Shown here: positions 11,924 to 22,090 of the stretch, one piece after another | How positions within the stretch are numbered: position 1 is the stretch's first letter | Layout: each line of letters opens with the position of its first letter | NCBI RefSeq assembly: GCF_030817595.1 | Contig: NZ_JAUSZN010000001.1 | Coordinates: 4,347,501-4,411,500, forward strand | Direction of reading: 5' to 3' | Source: Neobacillus niacini | GTDB taxonomy: Bacteria > Bacillota > Bacilli > Bacillales > Cytobacillaceae | DNA length: 64,000 nt | Made by a program: the position numbers and the translations under genes | The notes under the pieces: generated by a model | Told to the model about the DNA's origin: nothing | Databases searched by the model: none | Seen by the model: the letters and a program-made list of their open reading frames with translations, nothing else

Positions 11924-13309
11924 ATGGAATTCGATACGATAGCTGCCATATCGACACCGATGGGTGAGGGAGCAATTGCAATTGTACGGTTGAGTGGCGA
12001 TGATTCCATTAAAATCGCGGATCAAATTTTTCGAAGCATCGGCGGTAAAAGGTTAACAGAGGTTCCAACCCATACGATTCATTATGGTCATTTAATTGAT
12101 CCAAAGACGGAGCAAGTAATTGAAGAAGTAATGGTATCGATTATGAAGGGACCAAAAACTTTTACGAAAGAGGATGTAGTTGAAATAAATTGTCACGGCG
12201 GGATTGTTTCTGTGAATCGGGTATTGCAGCATGTACTGGCCTATGGGGCTAGACTGGCTGAACCAGGTGAATTTACAAAACGGGCGTTTCTAAATGGCCG
12301 GATTGATTTATCTCAAGCAGAAGCAGTAATGGATTTAATCAGAGCCAAAACGGATCGTGCGATGAATGTTGCCTTAGGACAAATGGAAGGCCGGTTATCA
12401 AAGTTAATTAGGGGCTTGCGTCAGGAAATTTTAGAAATACTTGCGCATGTCGAAGTAAATATAGATTATCCCGAATATGACGATGTTGAAGAAATGACAC
12501 ATAATATGTTGTTAGAAAAGGCTATCTATGTTCGAGATGAGTTAAAAAAACTGCTGCAAACCTCTCAGCAGGGTAAAATTTTGCGAGAAGGTCTTTCAAC
12601 TGTAATTGTTGGCCGGCCAAACGTCGGGAAATCTTCTTTATTAAATAGTCTCGTTCAAGAGAATAAAGCAATTGTCACTGACATTCCGGGGACAACCCGT
12701 GATGTGATTGAAGAGTATGTCAATGTTCGCGGCGTACCGCTAAGACTATTAGATACTGCGGGTATAAGAGAAACGGAAGATATTGTTGAACGGATCGGGG
12801 TAGAAAAGTCTAGACAGGTATTAAAAGAAGCAGATTTAATATTATTAGTGCTTAATTATGCTGATCAATTTACAAAAGAGGATGAAAATCTTTTTGAAGC
12901 TGTAAAAGGGATGGATGTTATTGTCATCGTTAATAAGACAGACCTCACGCAGCAAATTGATATGGAGCGTGTAAAGGAGCTGGCGAGAGAGCATAAAATC
13001 GTCACCACCTCATTATTAGAGGATCGCGGGGTTGATGAGCTCGAAGAAGCTATATCATCCTTGTTCTTTGAAGGGTCGATTGACGCTGGAGATATGACGT
13101 ATCTATCTAACAGCCGCCACATTGCTTTGATCGGACAAAGTTTGCACACAATAGAAGAAGCAATTAATGGAGTAGAAATGGGAACTCCTATTGATATCGT
13201 TCAAATAGATATAACAAGAACATGGGAAATGCTTGGGGAAGTTATCGGCGATAGTGTACACGAAAGTTTAATCGATCAGCTATTTTCACAGTTCTGTCTA
13301 GGAAAGTAA
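11924..13309 (+). CDS. mnmE: tRNA modification GTPase MnmE
   Basis: MnmE with MnmG installs the 5-carboxymethylaminomethyl (or related) group on U34 of wobble tRNAs. The N-terminal THF-binding domain begins [17 protein letters not shown]; the G domain has [17 protein letters not shown] and NKTD; the C-terminal catalytic motif is CLGK. I use the ATG at 11924 (GGTG 6 nt upstream), giving 461 residues; a GTG four codons earlier is open. mnmG follows by 30 bp in the same transcript. Confidence 0.97.
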   Translation: MEFDTIAAISTPMGEGAIAIVRLSGDDSIKIADQIFRSIGGKRLTEVPTHTIHYGHLIDPKTEQVIEEVMVSIMKGPKTFTKEDVVEINCHGGIVSVNRVLQHVLAYGARLAEPGEFTKRAFLNGRIDLSQAEAVMDLIRAKTDRAMNVALGQMEGRLSKLIRGLRQEILEILAHVEVNIDYPEYDDVEEMTHNMLLEKAIYVRDELKKLLQTSQQGKILREGLSTVIVGRPNVGKSSLLNSLVQENKAIVTDIPGTTRDVIEEYVNVRGVPLRLLDTAGIRETEDIVERIGVEKSRQVLKEADLILLVLNYADQFTKEDENLFEAVKGMDVIVIVNKTDLTQQIDMERVKELAREHKIVTTSLLEDRGVDELEEAISSLFFEGSIDAGDMTYLSNSRHIALIGQSLHTIEEAINGVEMGTPIDIVQIDITRTWEMLGEVIGDSVHESLIDQLFSQFCLGK

Positions 13310-13339
13310 TAGAAAAAGTATAGAAAGAGGAGGAAAGAG

Positions 13340-15229
13340 ATGTCATACGAAGCAGGTAATTTTGACGTTGTGGTCATTGGGGCTGGTCATGCAGGCTGTG
13401 AGGCAGGCCTCGCGGCGGCACGTATGGGTGCAAAGACTCTAATGATCACCATTAACCTCGATATGGTTGCTTTTATGCCATGTAATCCATCAATTGGCGG
13501 ACCGGCAAAAGGAATTGTTGTCCGGGAAATAGATGCACTTGGCGGCGAAATGGGCAGAAATATCGATAAAACATATATTCAAATGAGAATGTTGAATACG
13601 GGGAAGGGTCCCGCAGTGCGTGCTTTGCGTGCCCAAGCAGATAAAGTTGACTACCAGTACGAAATGAAAAGAACAATAGAAGAAACACCAAACCTTACAC
13701 TCCTTCAAGGAATGGTTGAAAGACTAATCGTTGAGGATGGAGTCTGTGTTGGGGTAATTACAAAAACAGGTGCGATTTACCGTGCCAAAACAGTTGTTAT
13801 CACGACTGGTACCTATCTTCGTGGAGAAATCATCCTCGGAGAATTGAAATATTCAAGCGGTCCAAATAATCAACAGCCATCGATTAAGTTATCGGAGCAT
13901 TTAGAGGAACTTGGATTTGAACTTGTTCGTTTTAAGACAGGAACTCCGCCGCGTGTTAACAGTCATACGATTGATTACAGTAAAACAGAAATTCAGCCTG
14001 GGGATGATGTTCCAAGAGCGTTCTCATATGAAACAACTAAGTATATTACTGACCAACTTCCATGCTGGTTGACGTATACAAATGAGCAAACTCATACATT
14101 AATTGATCAAAACCTTCATCGTTCACCGATGTATTCAGGAATGATTAAAGGAACAGGTCCGCGTTACTGTCCATCTATCGAAGATAAAGTGGTCCGTTTC
14201 AACGATAAGCCGCGTCACCAAATCTTCCTCGAGCCTGAAGGCAGAAAAACACAAGAAGTTTATGTACAAGGCTTATCGACAAGTTTACCGGAAGATGTTC
14301 AGCAGCAAATCCTCAAAACCATTCCAGGTTTAGAAAATGTTCAAATGATGAGATCTGGATATGCGATTGAGTATGATGCGATTAATCCAACTCAGCTTTG
14401 GCCGACACTTGAAACAAAGGTAGTTAAAAATCTCTTTACTGCTGGTCAAATTAATGGAACTTCTGGATATGAAGAAGCAGCGGGACAAGGGATTATGGCA
14501 GGAATCAATGCAGGTCTTAGTGCACTTGGAAAAGACCCATTAATCTTAAGTCGTTCAGATGCCTATATTGGTGTATTAATAGATGATTTAATCACAAAAG
14601 GAACAAATGAACCATATCGTCTGCTAACATCCAGAGCAGAATATCGTCTTTTGTTACGCCATGATAATGCAGACTTACGGTTGACGGACATTGGTTATTC
14701 GATTGGTCTAATACCTGAAGAACGTTATCAAAGATTTTTAGCTAAAAAAGCTGCGGTAGAAGCAGAAAAAGAAAGGCTGTCATCAACTAGAATAAGACCT
14801 TCCACTGAAGTTCAGGAGCTTATTCGAAGCATTGGCGGTAGTGAACTTAAGGATGGAATTCTTGCCTCCGATTTATTGAAGCGACCTGAAATGAACTATG
14901 AACACATCGAAAGACTAGCACCAAGCGCTGTGGAATTAGACCAGGATATAAAAGAGCAGGTTGAAATTCAAGTTAAATATGACGGCTATATTGAAAAGTC
15001 ACTTCAGCAGGTTGAACGTTTAAAGAAGATGGAGAATAAGAAAATTCCTGAAAACATCGACTATGACGCGATATCAAGTCTTGCAACGGAAGCAAAGCAA
15101 AAACTAAAACAAATTAAACCCTTATCACTTGCCCAAGCTTCTAGAATTTCTGGTGTAAATCCATCCGATATATCGATTCTTCTTGTATATTTGGAACAAG
15201 GAAAAGTGTCTAGAACAAGTAACTTATAA
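13340..15229 (+). CDS. mnmG: tRNA modification FAD protein MnmG (GidA)
   Basis: MnmG is the FAD/NADH partner of MnmE in wobble-uridine modification. The N-terminal dinucleotide fold is [20 protein letters not shown] (residues 11-30). The GidA signature [11 protein letters not shown] and the helical C-terminal domain ([11 protein letters not shown]) are present. Length 629 is typical. AGAGGAGG precedes the ATG. It lies directly downstream of mnmE and upstream of a 191-bp repeat that separates it from rsmG. Confidence 0.98.
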   Translation: MSYEAGNFDVVVIGAGHAGCEAGLAAARMGAKTLMITINLDMVAFMPCNPSIGGPAKGIVVREIDALGGEMGRNIDKTYIQMRMLNTGKGPAVRALRAQADKVDYQYEMKRTIEETPNLTLLQGMVERLIVEDGVCVGVITKTGAIYRAKTVVITTGTYLRGEIILGELKYSSGPNNQQPSIKLSEHLEELGFELVRFKTGTPPRVNSHTIDYSKTEIQPGDDVPRAFSYETTKYITDQLPCWLTYTNEQTHTLIDQNLHRSPMYSGMIKGTGPRYCPSIEDKVVRFNDKPRHQIFLEPEGRKTQEVYVQGLSTSLPEDVQQQILKTIPGLENVQMMRSGYAIEYDAINPTQLWPTLETKVVKNLFTAGQINGTSGYEEAAGQGIMAGINAGLSALGKDPLILSRSDAYIGVLIDDLITKGTNEPYRLLTSRAEYRLLLRHDNADLRLTDIGYSIGLIPEERYQRFLAKKAAVEAEKERLSSTRIRPSTEVQELIRSIGGSELKDGILASDLLKRPEMNYEHIERLAPSAVELDQDIKEQVEIQVKYDGYIEKSLQQVERLKKMENKKIPENIDYDAISSLATEAKQKLKQIKPLSLAQASRISGVNPSDISILLVYLEQGKVSRTSNL

Positions 15230-15263
15230 TTTGCTTTGATATAGCTACATTTATTTTGGCACT

Positions 15264-15454
15264 CTGTTGATTTTCGCGGAAGGCACGAAGACTCCTGCGG
15301 GAGGACGGGCTGGGGAGACCACACAGGCGCTTAAGCGCCGAGGAGGCTCCCCGGCACGCCCGCGGAAAGCGAAGTGCCTCGTGACAGGCAAAAAGCGCCT
15401 GTCCCTGCGGAGATTATTCAAAGAAGCTTTCCTTAGTGGAGCGGAAATCAACAG
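15264..15454. repeat. 191-bp repeat with inverted ends (family A, copy 1)
   Basis: The ends are imperfect inverted repeats: CTGTTGATTTTCGC on the left and GCGGAAATCAACAG on the right. Inside are the perfect palindrome GGCGCTTAAGCGCC, a GGGGAG/CTCCCC stem and a GACAGGC/GCCTGTC stem, so the element can fold into long hairpins. A copy of about 90 percent identity lies in the same orientation at 19169-19360. It has no convincing gene. It looks like a non-autonomous MITE-like or REP-like element; no transposase is nearby. Confidence 0.85.
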
Positions 15455-15503
15455 AAACTTATAACAAAGCCCATAATTTTTACAAAAAGAGGAAGTTTTG
15501 CTG

Positions 15504-16220
15504 ATGAATATCGAACAATTCAAAGCCATGCTTCTTGAGAAGGGGATTACCCTTAGTGATGAGCAGCTAAATCAATTTGATCAATATTTCCACACCTTAG
15601 TGGAGTGGAATGAAAAAATGAACCTAACTGCCATCACTGATCAAGAGGATGTCTACTTAAAACATTTCTATGATTCCATATCTGCTGCCTTTTACTTTGA
15701 TTTCACGCAGCCTCTGCATCTATGTGATGTAGGTGCAGGTGCGGGGTTTCCAAGTATTCCTTTAAAAATTGCTTTTCCTCATTTGGAGGTAACCATCGTG
15801 GATTCATTAAATAAGCGAATTTCCTTTTTAAATCATTTAGCAAATGTATTAAAATTGGAAAACGTTCATTTCATTCACGACCGCGCTGAGACCTTCGGTG
15901 TAAATCCAGCTCATCGGGAGTCATATGACCTCGTAACAGCAAGGGCAGTAGCAAGAATGTCTGTGCTTAGCGAGCTTTGCCTTCCTCTTGTAAAAGTAGG
16001 AGGACATTTTATTGCCATGAAGGCTGCACATGCAAACGATGAGTTAACCGTCGGTCAAAAGGCAATTACGACTCTTGGAGGAAGATTAGAGCAAATGCAC
16101 ACTTTCACTTTGCCTATGGAAGAAAGTGAAAGAAATATTCTTGTGATTAAAAAGGAAAAACAAACACCGAAAAAATATCCACGAAAACCAGGGACACCTG
16201 GTAAAATGCCAATCGAATAG
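15504..16220 (+). CDS. rsmG: 16S rRNA m7G527 methyltransferase RsmG
   Basis: RsmG (GidB) methylates N7 of G527 in 16S rRNA; its loss is known to give low-level streptomycin resistance. The SAM-binding motif [15 protein letters not shown] lies near residues 75-89 and RAVARM near 150. I use the ATG at 15504 with GAGGAAG upstream, giving 238 residues. The C-terminus ([15 protein letters not shown]) is typical of Firmicute RsmG. It is followed by noc. Confidence 0.96.
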   Translation: MNIEQFKAMLLEKGITLSDEQLNQFDQYFHTLVEWNEKMNLTAITDQEDVYLKHFYDSISAAFYFDFTQPLHLCDVGAGAGFPSIPLKIAFPHLEVTIVDSLNKRISFLNHLANVLKLENVHFIHDRAETFGVNPAHRESYDLVTARAVARMSVLSELCLPLVKVGGHFIAMKAAHANDELTVGQKAITTLGGRLEQMHTFTLPMEESERNILVIKKEKQTPKKYPRKPGTPGKMPIE

Positions 16221-16321
16221 AGAAGGATATTTTTGTATAAATAAAACTGAAGGTTTTGGCAGGAAGAAAACTGTATAATAGAGAATAAGTAATAGGGAGT
16301 TTCGTAAAGGTGGTGTTGGGG

Positions 16322-17218
16322 ATGAAGAATTCGTTTTCACGCTTTTTTGGCCTCGGCGAAAAGGGAGATCAAAAGGTTGAGTTAGAAAAAGAGCTTGAAA
16401 AAGAGCTAGAACAAGAACTTGAACAAGAACTAGATGTTGAAAAAAATGAGGAAATTAAAAAGATTCCGATTGAAAGTATTGTTCCTAACCGTTTTCAGCC
16501 TCGAACCGTATTCGACGATGAAAAAATAGAGGAGTTATCGCGAACAATCCATACACACGGAATCATTCAGCCAATTGTGGTCCGACAGTTTGATGGAAAT
16601 TATGAAATTATTGCCGGAGAGCGCCGCTGGCGTGCAATGAAGAAGCTGGGCTGGGAAGAAGCACCAGCTATCATAAAAAATTATTCCGATAGAGAAACAG
16701 CCTCTGTGGCATTAATTGAGAATTTACAACGGGAAGAGCTGTCTCCGATTGAAGAGGCTATCGCCTATGGTAAGCTGCTCGAGCTGCATAATTTAACGCA
16801 AGAAGCTCTTGCTCAGCGTCTTGGAAAAGGTCAATCGACAGTGGCTAATAAGCTCCGGCTTTTAAAGCTGCCTCAGCCTATCCAAGAATCCTTGCTAAAT
16901 AAAGAAATAACTGAACGGCATGCCCGTGCACTTATTCCACTTAAAAATCCAGAGAAACAAGTATTACTTTTACAGGATATTATTGAAAGAAATCTTAATG
17001 TAAAGCAAACAGAGGATCGAGTTGCCCGGCTGCTAGAAGAAAAGAATCAAAAACCGAAACCAAAAAGAAAAGCCTTCAGTAAGGATATGAGAATTGCTGT
17101 AAATACCATAAGGCAATCATTAACGATGGTATCAGATAACGGTATCAATCTCGACTCACATGAAGAAGAATTCGAAGAGTACTATCAATTTACAATAAAA
17201 ATCCCAAAGAAAAAATAA
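16322..17218 (+). CDS. noc: Nucleoid occlusion protein Noc
   Basis: Noc is a ParB-like CTPase that binds chromosomal Noc sites and membrane to block division over nucleoids. The N-terminal amphipathic helix [14 protein letters not shown] (1-14) fits membrane targeting. CTP-binding motifs GERRWRA and ENLQRE are present, and the helix-turn-helix is [21 protein letters not shown]. The ATG at 16322 is chosen because it gives the exposed amphipathic helix; GGTGG lies upstream. Residues 20-39 are five tandem four-residue units ([20 protein letters not shown]), an unusual charged linker. Length 298. Confidence 0.95.
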   Translation: MKNSFSRFFGLGEKGDQKVELEKELEKELEQELEQELDVEKNEEIKKIPIESIVPNRFQPRTVFDDEKIEELSRTIHTHGIIQPIVVRQFDGNYEIIAGERRWRAMKKLGWEEAPAIIKNYSDRETASVALIENLQREELSPIEEAIAYGKLLELHNLTQEALAQRLGKGQSTVANKLRLLKLPQPIQESLLNKEITERHARALIPLKNPEKQVLLLQDIIERNLNVKQTEDRVARLLEEKNQKPKPKRKAFSKDMRIAVNTIRQSLTMVSDNGINLDSHEEEFEEYYQFTIKIPKKK

Positions 17219-17233
17219 AATATTTACAAATGG

Positions 17234-17266
17234 AACCAGACTATAAGCAGTTTGGTTTTTATTTTT
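17234..17266 (+). terminator. Probable terminator after noc
   Basis: AACCAGACT pairs with AGTTTGGTT (one G-T pair), followed by TTTATTTTTG. The remaining gap to parA (to 17490) is AT-rich and probably holds the parAB promoter. Confidence 0.6.
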
Positions 17267-17490
17267 GCATTTTAATGGGGATCGATTTATTTACGACTGT
17301 AAAATAATGGTATTTATTAATTTGATTCGTCATGATTATTTTATGAAAACAAATAACAATAAATCAGATTCATGTTAAAATAAATAGCATGGAAATTATA
17401 ATTTACTAGTTTAGACTGCGAAAATGACAGGTTAACTAGTTGATATGACTAGAATTTAAGTACTTTATTTGAAACAAGGTAGGTGACATC

Positions 17491-18252
17491 GTGGGCAAAA
17501 CTATTGCAATCGCGAATCAAAAAGGCGGAGTTGGAAAGACAACTACCTCTGTCAATCTAGGCGCCTGCTTAGCATACATTGGGAAAAAGGTTTTATTAGT
17601 AGACATTGATCCACAAGGGAATGCTACGAGCGGAATTGGTATCGAAAAGGCAGATGTAGCACAGTGTATATATGATGTTTTAGTAGACGATGTGGAAGCA
17701 AAGGATGTTATTAAACCAACATCTGTTGAAAATTTATATGCGATTCCGGCTACTATACAGCTTGCAGGAGCGGAGATTGAGCTTGTTCCTACTATCTCAA
17801 GGGAAGTCCGATTAAAGCGTGCACTTGAAGAAGTGAAGGACCAATTTGATTATATTATTATCGATTGTCCGCCTTCACTAGGATTGTTAACGCTCAACTC
17901 CTTAACAGCTTCTGACTCTGTGTTAATCCCGGTTCAGTGTGAATATTATGCTCTCGAAGGTTTAAGTCAGTTATTAAATACTGTAAGACTAGTACAAAAA
18001 CACTTAAACCAAGACTTGAAAATAGAAGGCGTGCTATTAACGATGCTCGACGCCCGAACGAATTTAGGCATTCAAGTAATCGAAGAAGTGAAGAAGTATT
18101 TTCAAGATAAAGTATATAAAACCATTATTCCAAGAAATGTACGTCTAAGTGAGGCACCAAGCCATGGCGAACCAATTATTACGTATGATTCAAAATCACG
18201 AGGGGCAGAAGTTTATTTAGATCTAGCAAAGGAAGTGGTCTCAAATGGCTAA
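17491..18252 (+). CDS. parA: Chromosome partitioning ATPase ParA (Soj)
   Basis: This deviant Walker ATPase works with ParB in origin segregation and, in B. subtilis (Soj), regulates DnaA. It has the deviant P-loop KGGVGKTT (residues 11-18), Walker A' DIDPQGNATSG and Walker B DYIIIDCPPSLG. The start is a GTG at 17491 with AGGTAGGTGA upstream. The 253-residue length is typical. Its end overlaps the parB start by 8 nt. Confidence 0.97.
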   Translation: MGKTIAIANQKGGVGKTTTSVNLGACLAYIGKKVLLVDIDPQGNATSGIGIEKADVAQCIYDVLVDDVEAKDVIKPTSVENLYAIPATIQLAGAEIELVPTISREVRLKRALEEVKDQFDYIIIDCPPSLGLLTLNSLTASDSVLIPVQCEYYALEGLSQLLNTVRLVQKHLNQDLKIEGVLLTMLDARTNLGIQVIEEVKKYFQDKVYKTIIPRNVRLSEAPSHGEPIITYDSKSRGAEVYLDLAKEVVSNG

Positions 18253-19102
18253 AGGTCTAGGAAAAAAAGGCATAAATGCATTTTTTACAAATATCGAAGC
18301 CGGTAAGGAAGAGACTGTCCAAGAAATAAGTTTAAAAGAATTGCGACCCAACCCTTACCAGCCAAGGAAAACCTTCCAACAAGAGGCCATTGATGAATTA
18401 AAAGAATCTATTATAGAACACGGGATTCTCCAGCCTCTTGTCGTTCGAAAAAGTATTAAAGGTTATGAAATTGTCGTGGGAGAAAGACGTTTCCGGGCAG
18501 CAAAGGAAGCAAAACTTGCCTCTGTCCCAGCTGTTGTAAGAGAGTTAACCGAACAGCAAATGATGGAATTAGCCGTTTTAGAAAACCTGCAGCGTGAAGA
18601 CTTGAATCCCATTGAAGAGGGACAAGCCTACCAAACTTTAATGGAAAAGTTAAAGTTCACACAAGAAGAAGTAGCCAAACGTTTAGGGAAAAGCCGTCCG
18701 CATGTTGCGAACCATATCCGGCTGTTGTCTTTGCCTCCCAAGATTCAAGAGCTGATTTCAGATGGAAAAATCTCGATGGGCCATGGCCGCGCACTTTTGG
18801 GATTGCGTCAAAAGGCAAAGCTTCCAGCCTTAGTAGATAAAATAATTCAGGAATCATTGAATGTTCGTCAACTAGAAAAGATCATTCAAAATCTTAATGA
18901 AAATGTTCCACGTGAAACAAAAAAGCCTGAAAAGAAAAAAGATGTGTTTATCCAGGAACGGGAACACTCCCTTCGCGAACGATTTGGAACAACTGTAAAC
19001 ATTAAGCAGACAAAAAATAAAGGCAAGATAGAAATTGAATTTTTCTCCAAAGAGGATTTAGAACGTATTTTAGAAATGCTGGGTCAAGAAGAATCACTTT
19101 AA
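18245..19102 (+). CDS. parB: Chromosome partitioning protein ParB (Spo0J)
   Basis: ParB is a CTP-dependent DNA clamp loaded at parS that recruits SMC-condensin. CTP-binding motifs VVGERRFRAA and ENLQREDLNPIEE are present. The helix-turn-helix is FTQEEVAKRLGKSRPHVANHI, and the C-terminal dimerisation domain ends DLERILEMLGQEESL. Length 285 is typical. It carries its own parS site within the reading frame (18904-18919), as B. subtilis spo0J does. Confidence 0.97.
   Translation: MAKGLGKKGINAFFTNIEAGKEETVQEISLKELRPNPYQPRKTFQQEAIDELKESIIEHGILQPLVVRKSIKGYEIVVGERRFRAAKEAKLASVPAVVRELTEQQMMELAVLENLQREDLNPIEEGQAYQTLMEKLKFTQEEVAKRLGKSRPHVANHIRLLSLPPKIQELISDGKISMGHGRALLGLRQKAKLPALVDKIIQESLNVRQLEKIIQNLNENVPRETKKPEKKKDVFIQEREHSLRERFGTTVNIKQTKNKGKIEIEFFSKEDLERILEMLGQEESL
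18904..18919. promoter_or_regulatory. parS site inside parB
   Basis: TGTTCCACGTGAAACA matches the parS consensus TGTTNCACGTGAAACA exactly. From memory it is identical to the parS inside B. subtilis spo0J. It encodes part of the ParB linker (NVPRETK). Confidence 0.95.
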
Positions 19103-19129
19103 ACCATCAATGGATGGTTTATTTTTTTA
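19101..19129 (+). terminator. Terminator after parB
   Basis: AAACCATC pairs with GATGGTTT around AATG, followed by ATTTTTTTAT. Confidence 0.88.
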
Positions 19130-19168
19130 TAAAAAAGCTATGTTAAAGATAAATTTTGTTTTAGAACC

Positions 19169-19360
19169 CTGTTGATTGGAGCGGAAGGCACGAAGACTCC
19201 TGCGGGAGTACGGGGCTGGGGAGACCCCACAGGCGCTTAAGCGCCGAGGAGGCTCCCCGGCACGCCCGCGGAAAGCGAAGTGCCTCGGGACAGGCAAAGG
19301 CAGCCTGTCCCTGCGGTGATTATTCGAGGAAGCATTCCTTAGTGGAGTGGAAATCAACAG
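19169..19360. repeat. 192-bp repeat with inverted ends (family A, copy 2)
   Basis: Second copy of the element at 15264-15454, in the same orientation, about 90 percent identical by eye. Ends are CTGTTGATT and AATCAACAG. The internal GGCGCTTAAGCGCC palindrome, GGGGAG/CTCCCC stem and GCCTGTC block are kept. It occupies most of the gap between parB and the DUF554 gene; the rest of the gap (19361-19467) is AT-rich and shows nothing else recognisable. Confidence 0.85.
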
Positions 19361-19467
19361 GCCTATTTAACACAGCTATATTAAAAAAATAACTTTCCAA
19401 CTCTATTAAAAAGTGATAGTTTAATACTATTATTAATTTCGAGTTTCGAAGAATAGGTGAAGAGCAG

Positions 19468-20196
19468 ATGTTTTTACTAGGGACACTTGTAAACGGGTTA
19501 CTAATTATAATTGGTACACTGATTGGAAAGCTTTTAAACAGAATTCCTGAAAGCATGAAAACTACGGTTATGTATGCAATTGGATTATCAGTGATTGTAT
19601 TAGGACTGCAGATGGGTTTAAAAAGCGAGAATTTTCTGATTGTGATTATTAGTTTAGTTATGGGCGCTGTTTTTGGAGAACTCATGCAATTGGAGGAAAA
19701 GCTCAATCAGCTTGGGCTTTGGCTGGAAAAGAAAATTGATTCTAGCAAAATAGGTTCAAATGGAAAAGGAAGTATTGCAGAAGGTTTTGTTACTGCAACC
19801 TTGATCTTTGTCATTGGGGCTATGGCAATCATAGGAGCACTTGATAGTGGAATACGCGGCGATCATGACGTCTTGTATACGAAAGGGCTCATTGATGGCT
19901 TCACGTCAATTATATTAACAACTACCCTGGGAGTGGGCGTTATATTTTCAGCTATTCCAGTCATGCTCTATCAGGGGTTAATTGCTTTATTCGCCACCCA
20001 AATTAACACCTTTATTCCCCAGGTATTGATGGATCAATTCATTGTTGAAATGACTGCTACAGGCGGTGTCATGATTTTTGCTATTGGGCTCAATCTAACA
20101 GGATTAGTAAAAATAAAGGTAGCAAACCTCCTCCCTGCTATTGTTGTGACAGGATTTATCGTAACCGTTCTCTATTTATATCGTTTGTTTTTGTAA
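19468..20196 (+). CDS. DUF554 family membrane protein
   Basis: The 242-residue protein has about six hydrophobic segments, beginning LLGTLVNGLLIIIGTLIGKLL and ending VVTGFIVTVLYLYRLFL. It matches the DUF554 (YqgA/YdfK) family by its pattern, including FVIGAMAIIGALDSGIRGD and ATGGVMIFAIGLNL. A transport role is sometimes suggested for the family but no substrate is established to my knowledge. It starts at an ATG at 19468 with a weak ribosome site. It is convergent with yyaC, with a shared terminator. Confidence 0.85.
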   Translation: MFLLGTLVNGLLIIIGTLIGKLLNRIPESMKTTVMYAIGLSVIVLGLQMGLKSENFLIVIISLVMGAVFGELMQLEEKLNQLGLWLEKKIDSSKIGSNGKGSIAEGFVTATLIFVIGAMAIIGALDSGIRGDHDVLYTKGLIDGFTSIILTTTLGVGVIFSAIPVMLYQGLIALFATQINTFIPQVLMDQFIVEMTATGGVMIFAIGLNLTGLVKIKVANLLPAIVVTGFIVTVLYLYRLFL

Positions 20197-20222
20197 GATT
20201 TTACAAATTCAACAATAGTAAT

Positions 20223-20258
20223 AAGAGCAGCTAGGCTGATCCCGGCTGCTCTTTTAAT
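20223..20258. terminator. Bidirectional terminator between DUF554 gene and yyaC
   Basis: AAGAGCAGC pairs with GCTGCTCTT; T-rich DNA follows on the plus strand and a T/A-rich stretch on the minus strand. It separates two convergent genes. Confidence 0.8.
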
Positions 20259-20871
20259 TGGTCTTTTTTCGCTCCTCTTGAATTAATTCCTGCAGCCTTC
20301 CTTTGGAATGGAGAATACTTGCTTGATGAATCCCATTTGCAATGGTCTTTGCCATTTTCATTACCAAATTTAATCGGGTATTTTGTAAGACAAAAAACTC
20401 CATAAAGCCACTCACATTGACAATCCCCGTAATGTGAATATCACCGACTGCCGGAAGCTCTTTGTTCACACCAGCCCCAGGTTTAACAGGCCCATTACCC
20501 ACCTGGATCACCCCAACATTCTTCATTCGTCCTAAACACGCATCGATACCAATAATGTAGGGATCCTGATGTTTTACTGCTATTTCCTTTAACCGGTCAC
20601 CCAAATTAACAGCATGAATGGGTTCATCTAACGTACCATAGACATGAAAAGAAGAAATGTCCTTCTCCTCTAGAAGTGATCCAACAAGTGGTCCTAATGA
20701 ATCCCCGGTTGAGCGGTCTGTTCCGATACAAACAAATACGATGGGACGTTGAGATGCCCGTGGCAGGAACTTGATTAATTCCATGGTTAAATTTTCAACA
20801 GCTTGAAAATCATCATGGGGTATCCGTCCAGTATTGGTCCTCCTGTCAAAGAAACTAGGTTTCAGATTCAT
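20254..20871 (-). CDS. yyaC: Spore protease YyaC
   Basis: This 205-residue protein belongs to the YyaC family, related in fold to the germination protease GPR that degrades small acid-soluble spore proteins. Typical motifs are PIVFVCIGTDRSTGDSLGPL (about 43-62), GTLDEPIHAVNL, IIGIDACLG and NVSGFMEFFVLQNTRL. It starts at an ATG at 20871. It is transcribed against the replication fork, unlike its neighbours, which fits a sporulation gene made late. A sporulation sigma-factor promoter is expected but I could not assign one. Confidence 0.9.
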   Translation of the reverse strand: MNLKPSFFDRRTNTGRIPHDDFQAVENLTMELIKFLPRASQRPIVFVCIGTDRSTGDSLGPLVGSLLEEKDISSFHVYGTLDEPIHAVNLGDRLKEIAVKHQDPYIIGIDACLGRMKNVGVIQVGNGPVKPGAGVNKELPAVGDIHITGIVNVSGFMEFFVLQNTRLNLVMKMAKTIANGIHQASILHSKGRLQELIQEERKKTN

Positions 20872-20917
20872 AAGTACACTCCTTAATTGTGACCAATTTT
20901 TCCCGCTTTCTTTTAAG

Positions 20918-21039
20918 TTGTCTAGCTCCAGCGCCTAGGGGCTCGGGTCATAAGCCAATCCGTCAAGAAGGTTAAAGAACAACCTTCCTGCCGGCTCGTC
21001 TTATGCCCGTCGCCCCTGGTCAAGGCGCCTCCGCTTTTC
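20918..21039. repeat. Dispersed hairpin repeat (family B, copy 2)
   Basis: A 122-bp element reads, on the minus strand, AAAAGCGGAGGCGCCTTG at one end and GAGCTAGACAA at the other, matching the ends of the 66-bp element at 2385-2450. It has an extra central hairpin around AGAAGGTT and AACCTTCT and paired GACGGGCATAAG and CTTATGACCCG blocks. It occupies the gap between yyaC and the mscS-like gene. The remaining gap to 21190 is AT-rich with no other feature recognised. Confidence 0.75.
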
Positions 21040-21190
21040 TAACAGTATACGGAATATTAAGAAAATCTATACATGATGAATAAAAGATATTCCAAAGTTG
21101 AAAAAAGGAATAAATCACAATACTATAAACTACAAGGGAAACTTGATAAAATAAGAATGATTCAATAGTGTGAGAGGAAAGGATGTTCAA

Positions 21191-22075
21191 ATGACTTCTA
21201 CAGAAAGAATTATTCAGAGATTTGTTGATAAATTCCAAAATGAAGATACATGGCTGGCTATTGGGGAAGGTTTTCTAAAAATTATAGCGATTATGATTGT
21301 GGCTAAGATCTTAATCAAGCTGGGAAGTATGGCCATTGATAATGTTTTTAAGCTAAGAACTCGTTCGCCGCTTAAAACCTCAGAACGAAGGGAAGAAACA
21401 TTAGCAAAGCTTCTTGATAATGTTCTTACATATGTCGTTTATTTTATTGCATTTATGATGATTCTCTCAGTCTTAACCATTGATGTAAAAGCATTGATTG
21501 CAGGTGCAGGGGTTGTCGGCCTTGCTGTTGGTTTTGGAGCTCAGAGTCTCGTAAAAGATGTAATAAGTGGTTTCTTTATTATTTTTGAAGATCAATTTTC
21601 AGTCGGAGATCATATTCGAATAGATCAGTTTGAAGGAACCGTCCAAGCTATTGGTTTACGGACAACAAAGTTAAAAAGTTGGACAGGAGAAGTTCACATT
21701 TTGCCGAATGGCAGTATCATTCAGGTCACGAATTTCTCTTTAAATAACAGCCTTGCGATAATCGACATATCGGTTGCATATGAAGAGGATATTGAAAAAA
21801 CGCAAAATATCATCAGGGATTTACTTGAAACAATGCCGGATAAATACGAAGCATTAATAAAGGCACCAGAGCTTCTAGGGATTCAAACCTTAGGACCGTC
21901 AGAAATTGTTTTACGAATCGTTGCTGAAACATTACCTATGAAGCATGCGGGTGTTTCTCGGGATATTAAGAGAGATATCAAACAATGTCTAGATGAGCAT
22001 GGAATTGAAATTCCATATCCACGTATGGTCATGTACTCAAAGAATTCTGGAAATATCAATGAACCTAGTATTTAA
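21191..22075 (+). CDS. Small-conductance mechanosensitive channel (MscS family)
   Basis: The 294-residue protein has two N-terminal membrane segments, then the MscS pore helix and beta-domain signature AGAGVVGLAVGFGAQSLVKD followed by GFFIIFEDQFSVGDHI. This is the small MscS class that releases solutes on hypo-osmotic shock. I use the ATG at 21191 (AAGGA 7 nt upstream); a GTG 7 codons earlier is open. A DUF951 gene follows 15 bp later, so the two are probably co-transcribed. Confidence 0.92.
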   Translation: MTSTERIIQRFVDKFQNEDTWLAIGEGFLKIIAIMIVAKILIKLGSMAIDNVFKLRTRSPLKTSERREETLAKLLDNVLTYVVYFIAFMMILSVLTIDVKALIAGAGVVGLAVGFGAQSLVKDVISGFFIIFEDQFSVGDHIRIDQFEGTVQAIGLRTTKLKSWTGEVHILPNGSIIQVTNFSLNNSLAIIDISVAYEEDIEKTQNIIRDLLETMPDKYEALIKAPELLGIQTLGPSEIVLRIVAETLPMKHAGVSRDIKRDIKQCLDEHGIEIPYPRMVMYSKNSGNINEPSI

Positions 22076-22090
22076 AAGGAGAGGTATTGA

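Noticed and set aside
15267..15464. Open frame across the 191-bp repeat
   Set aside because: The frame follows the hairpin composition (arginine/glycine-rich in both directions) and is not kept in the second copy; not a gene.
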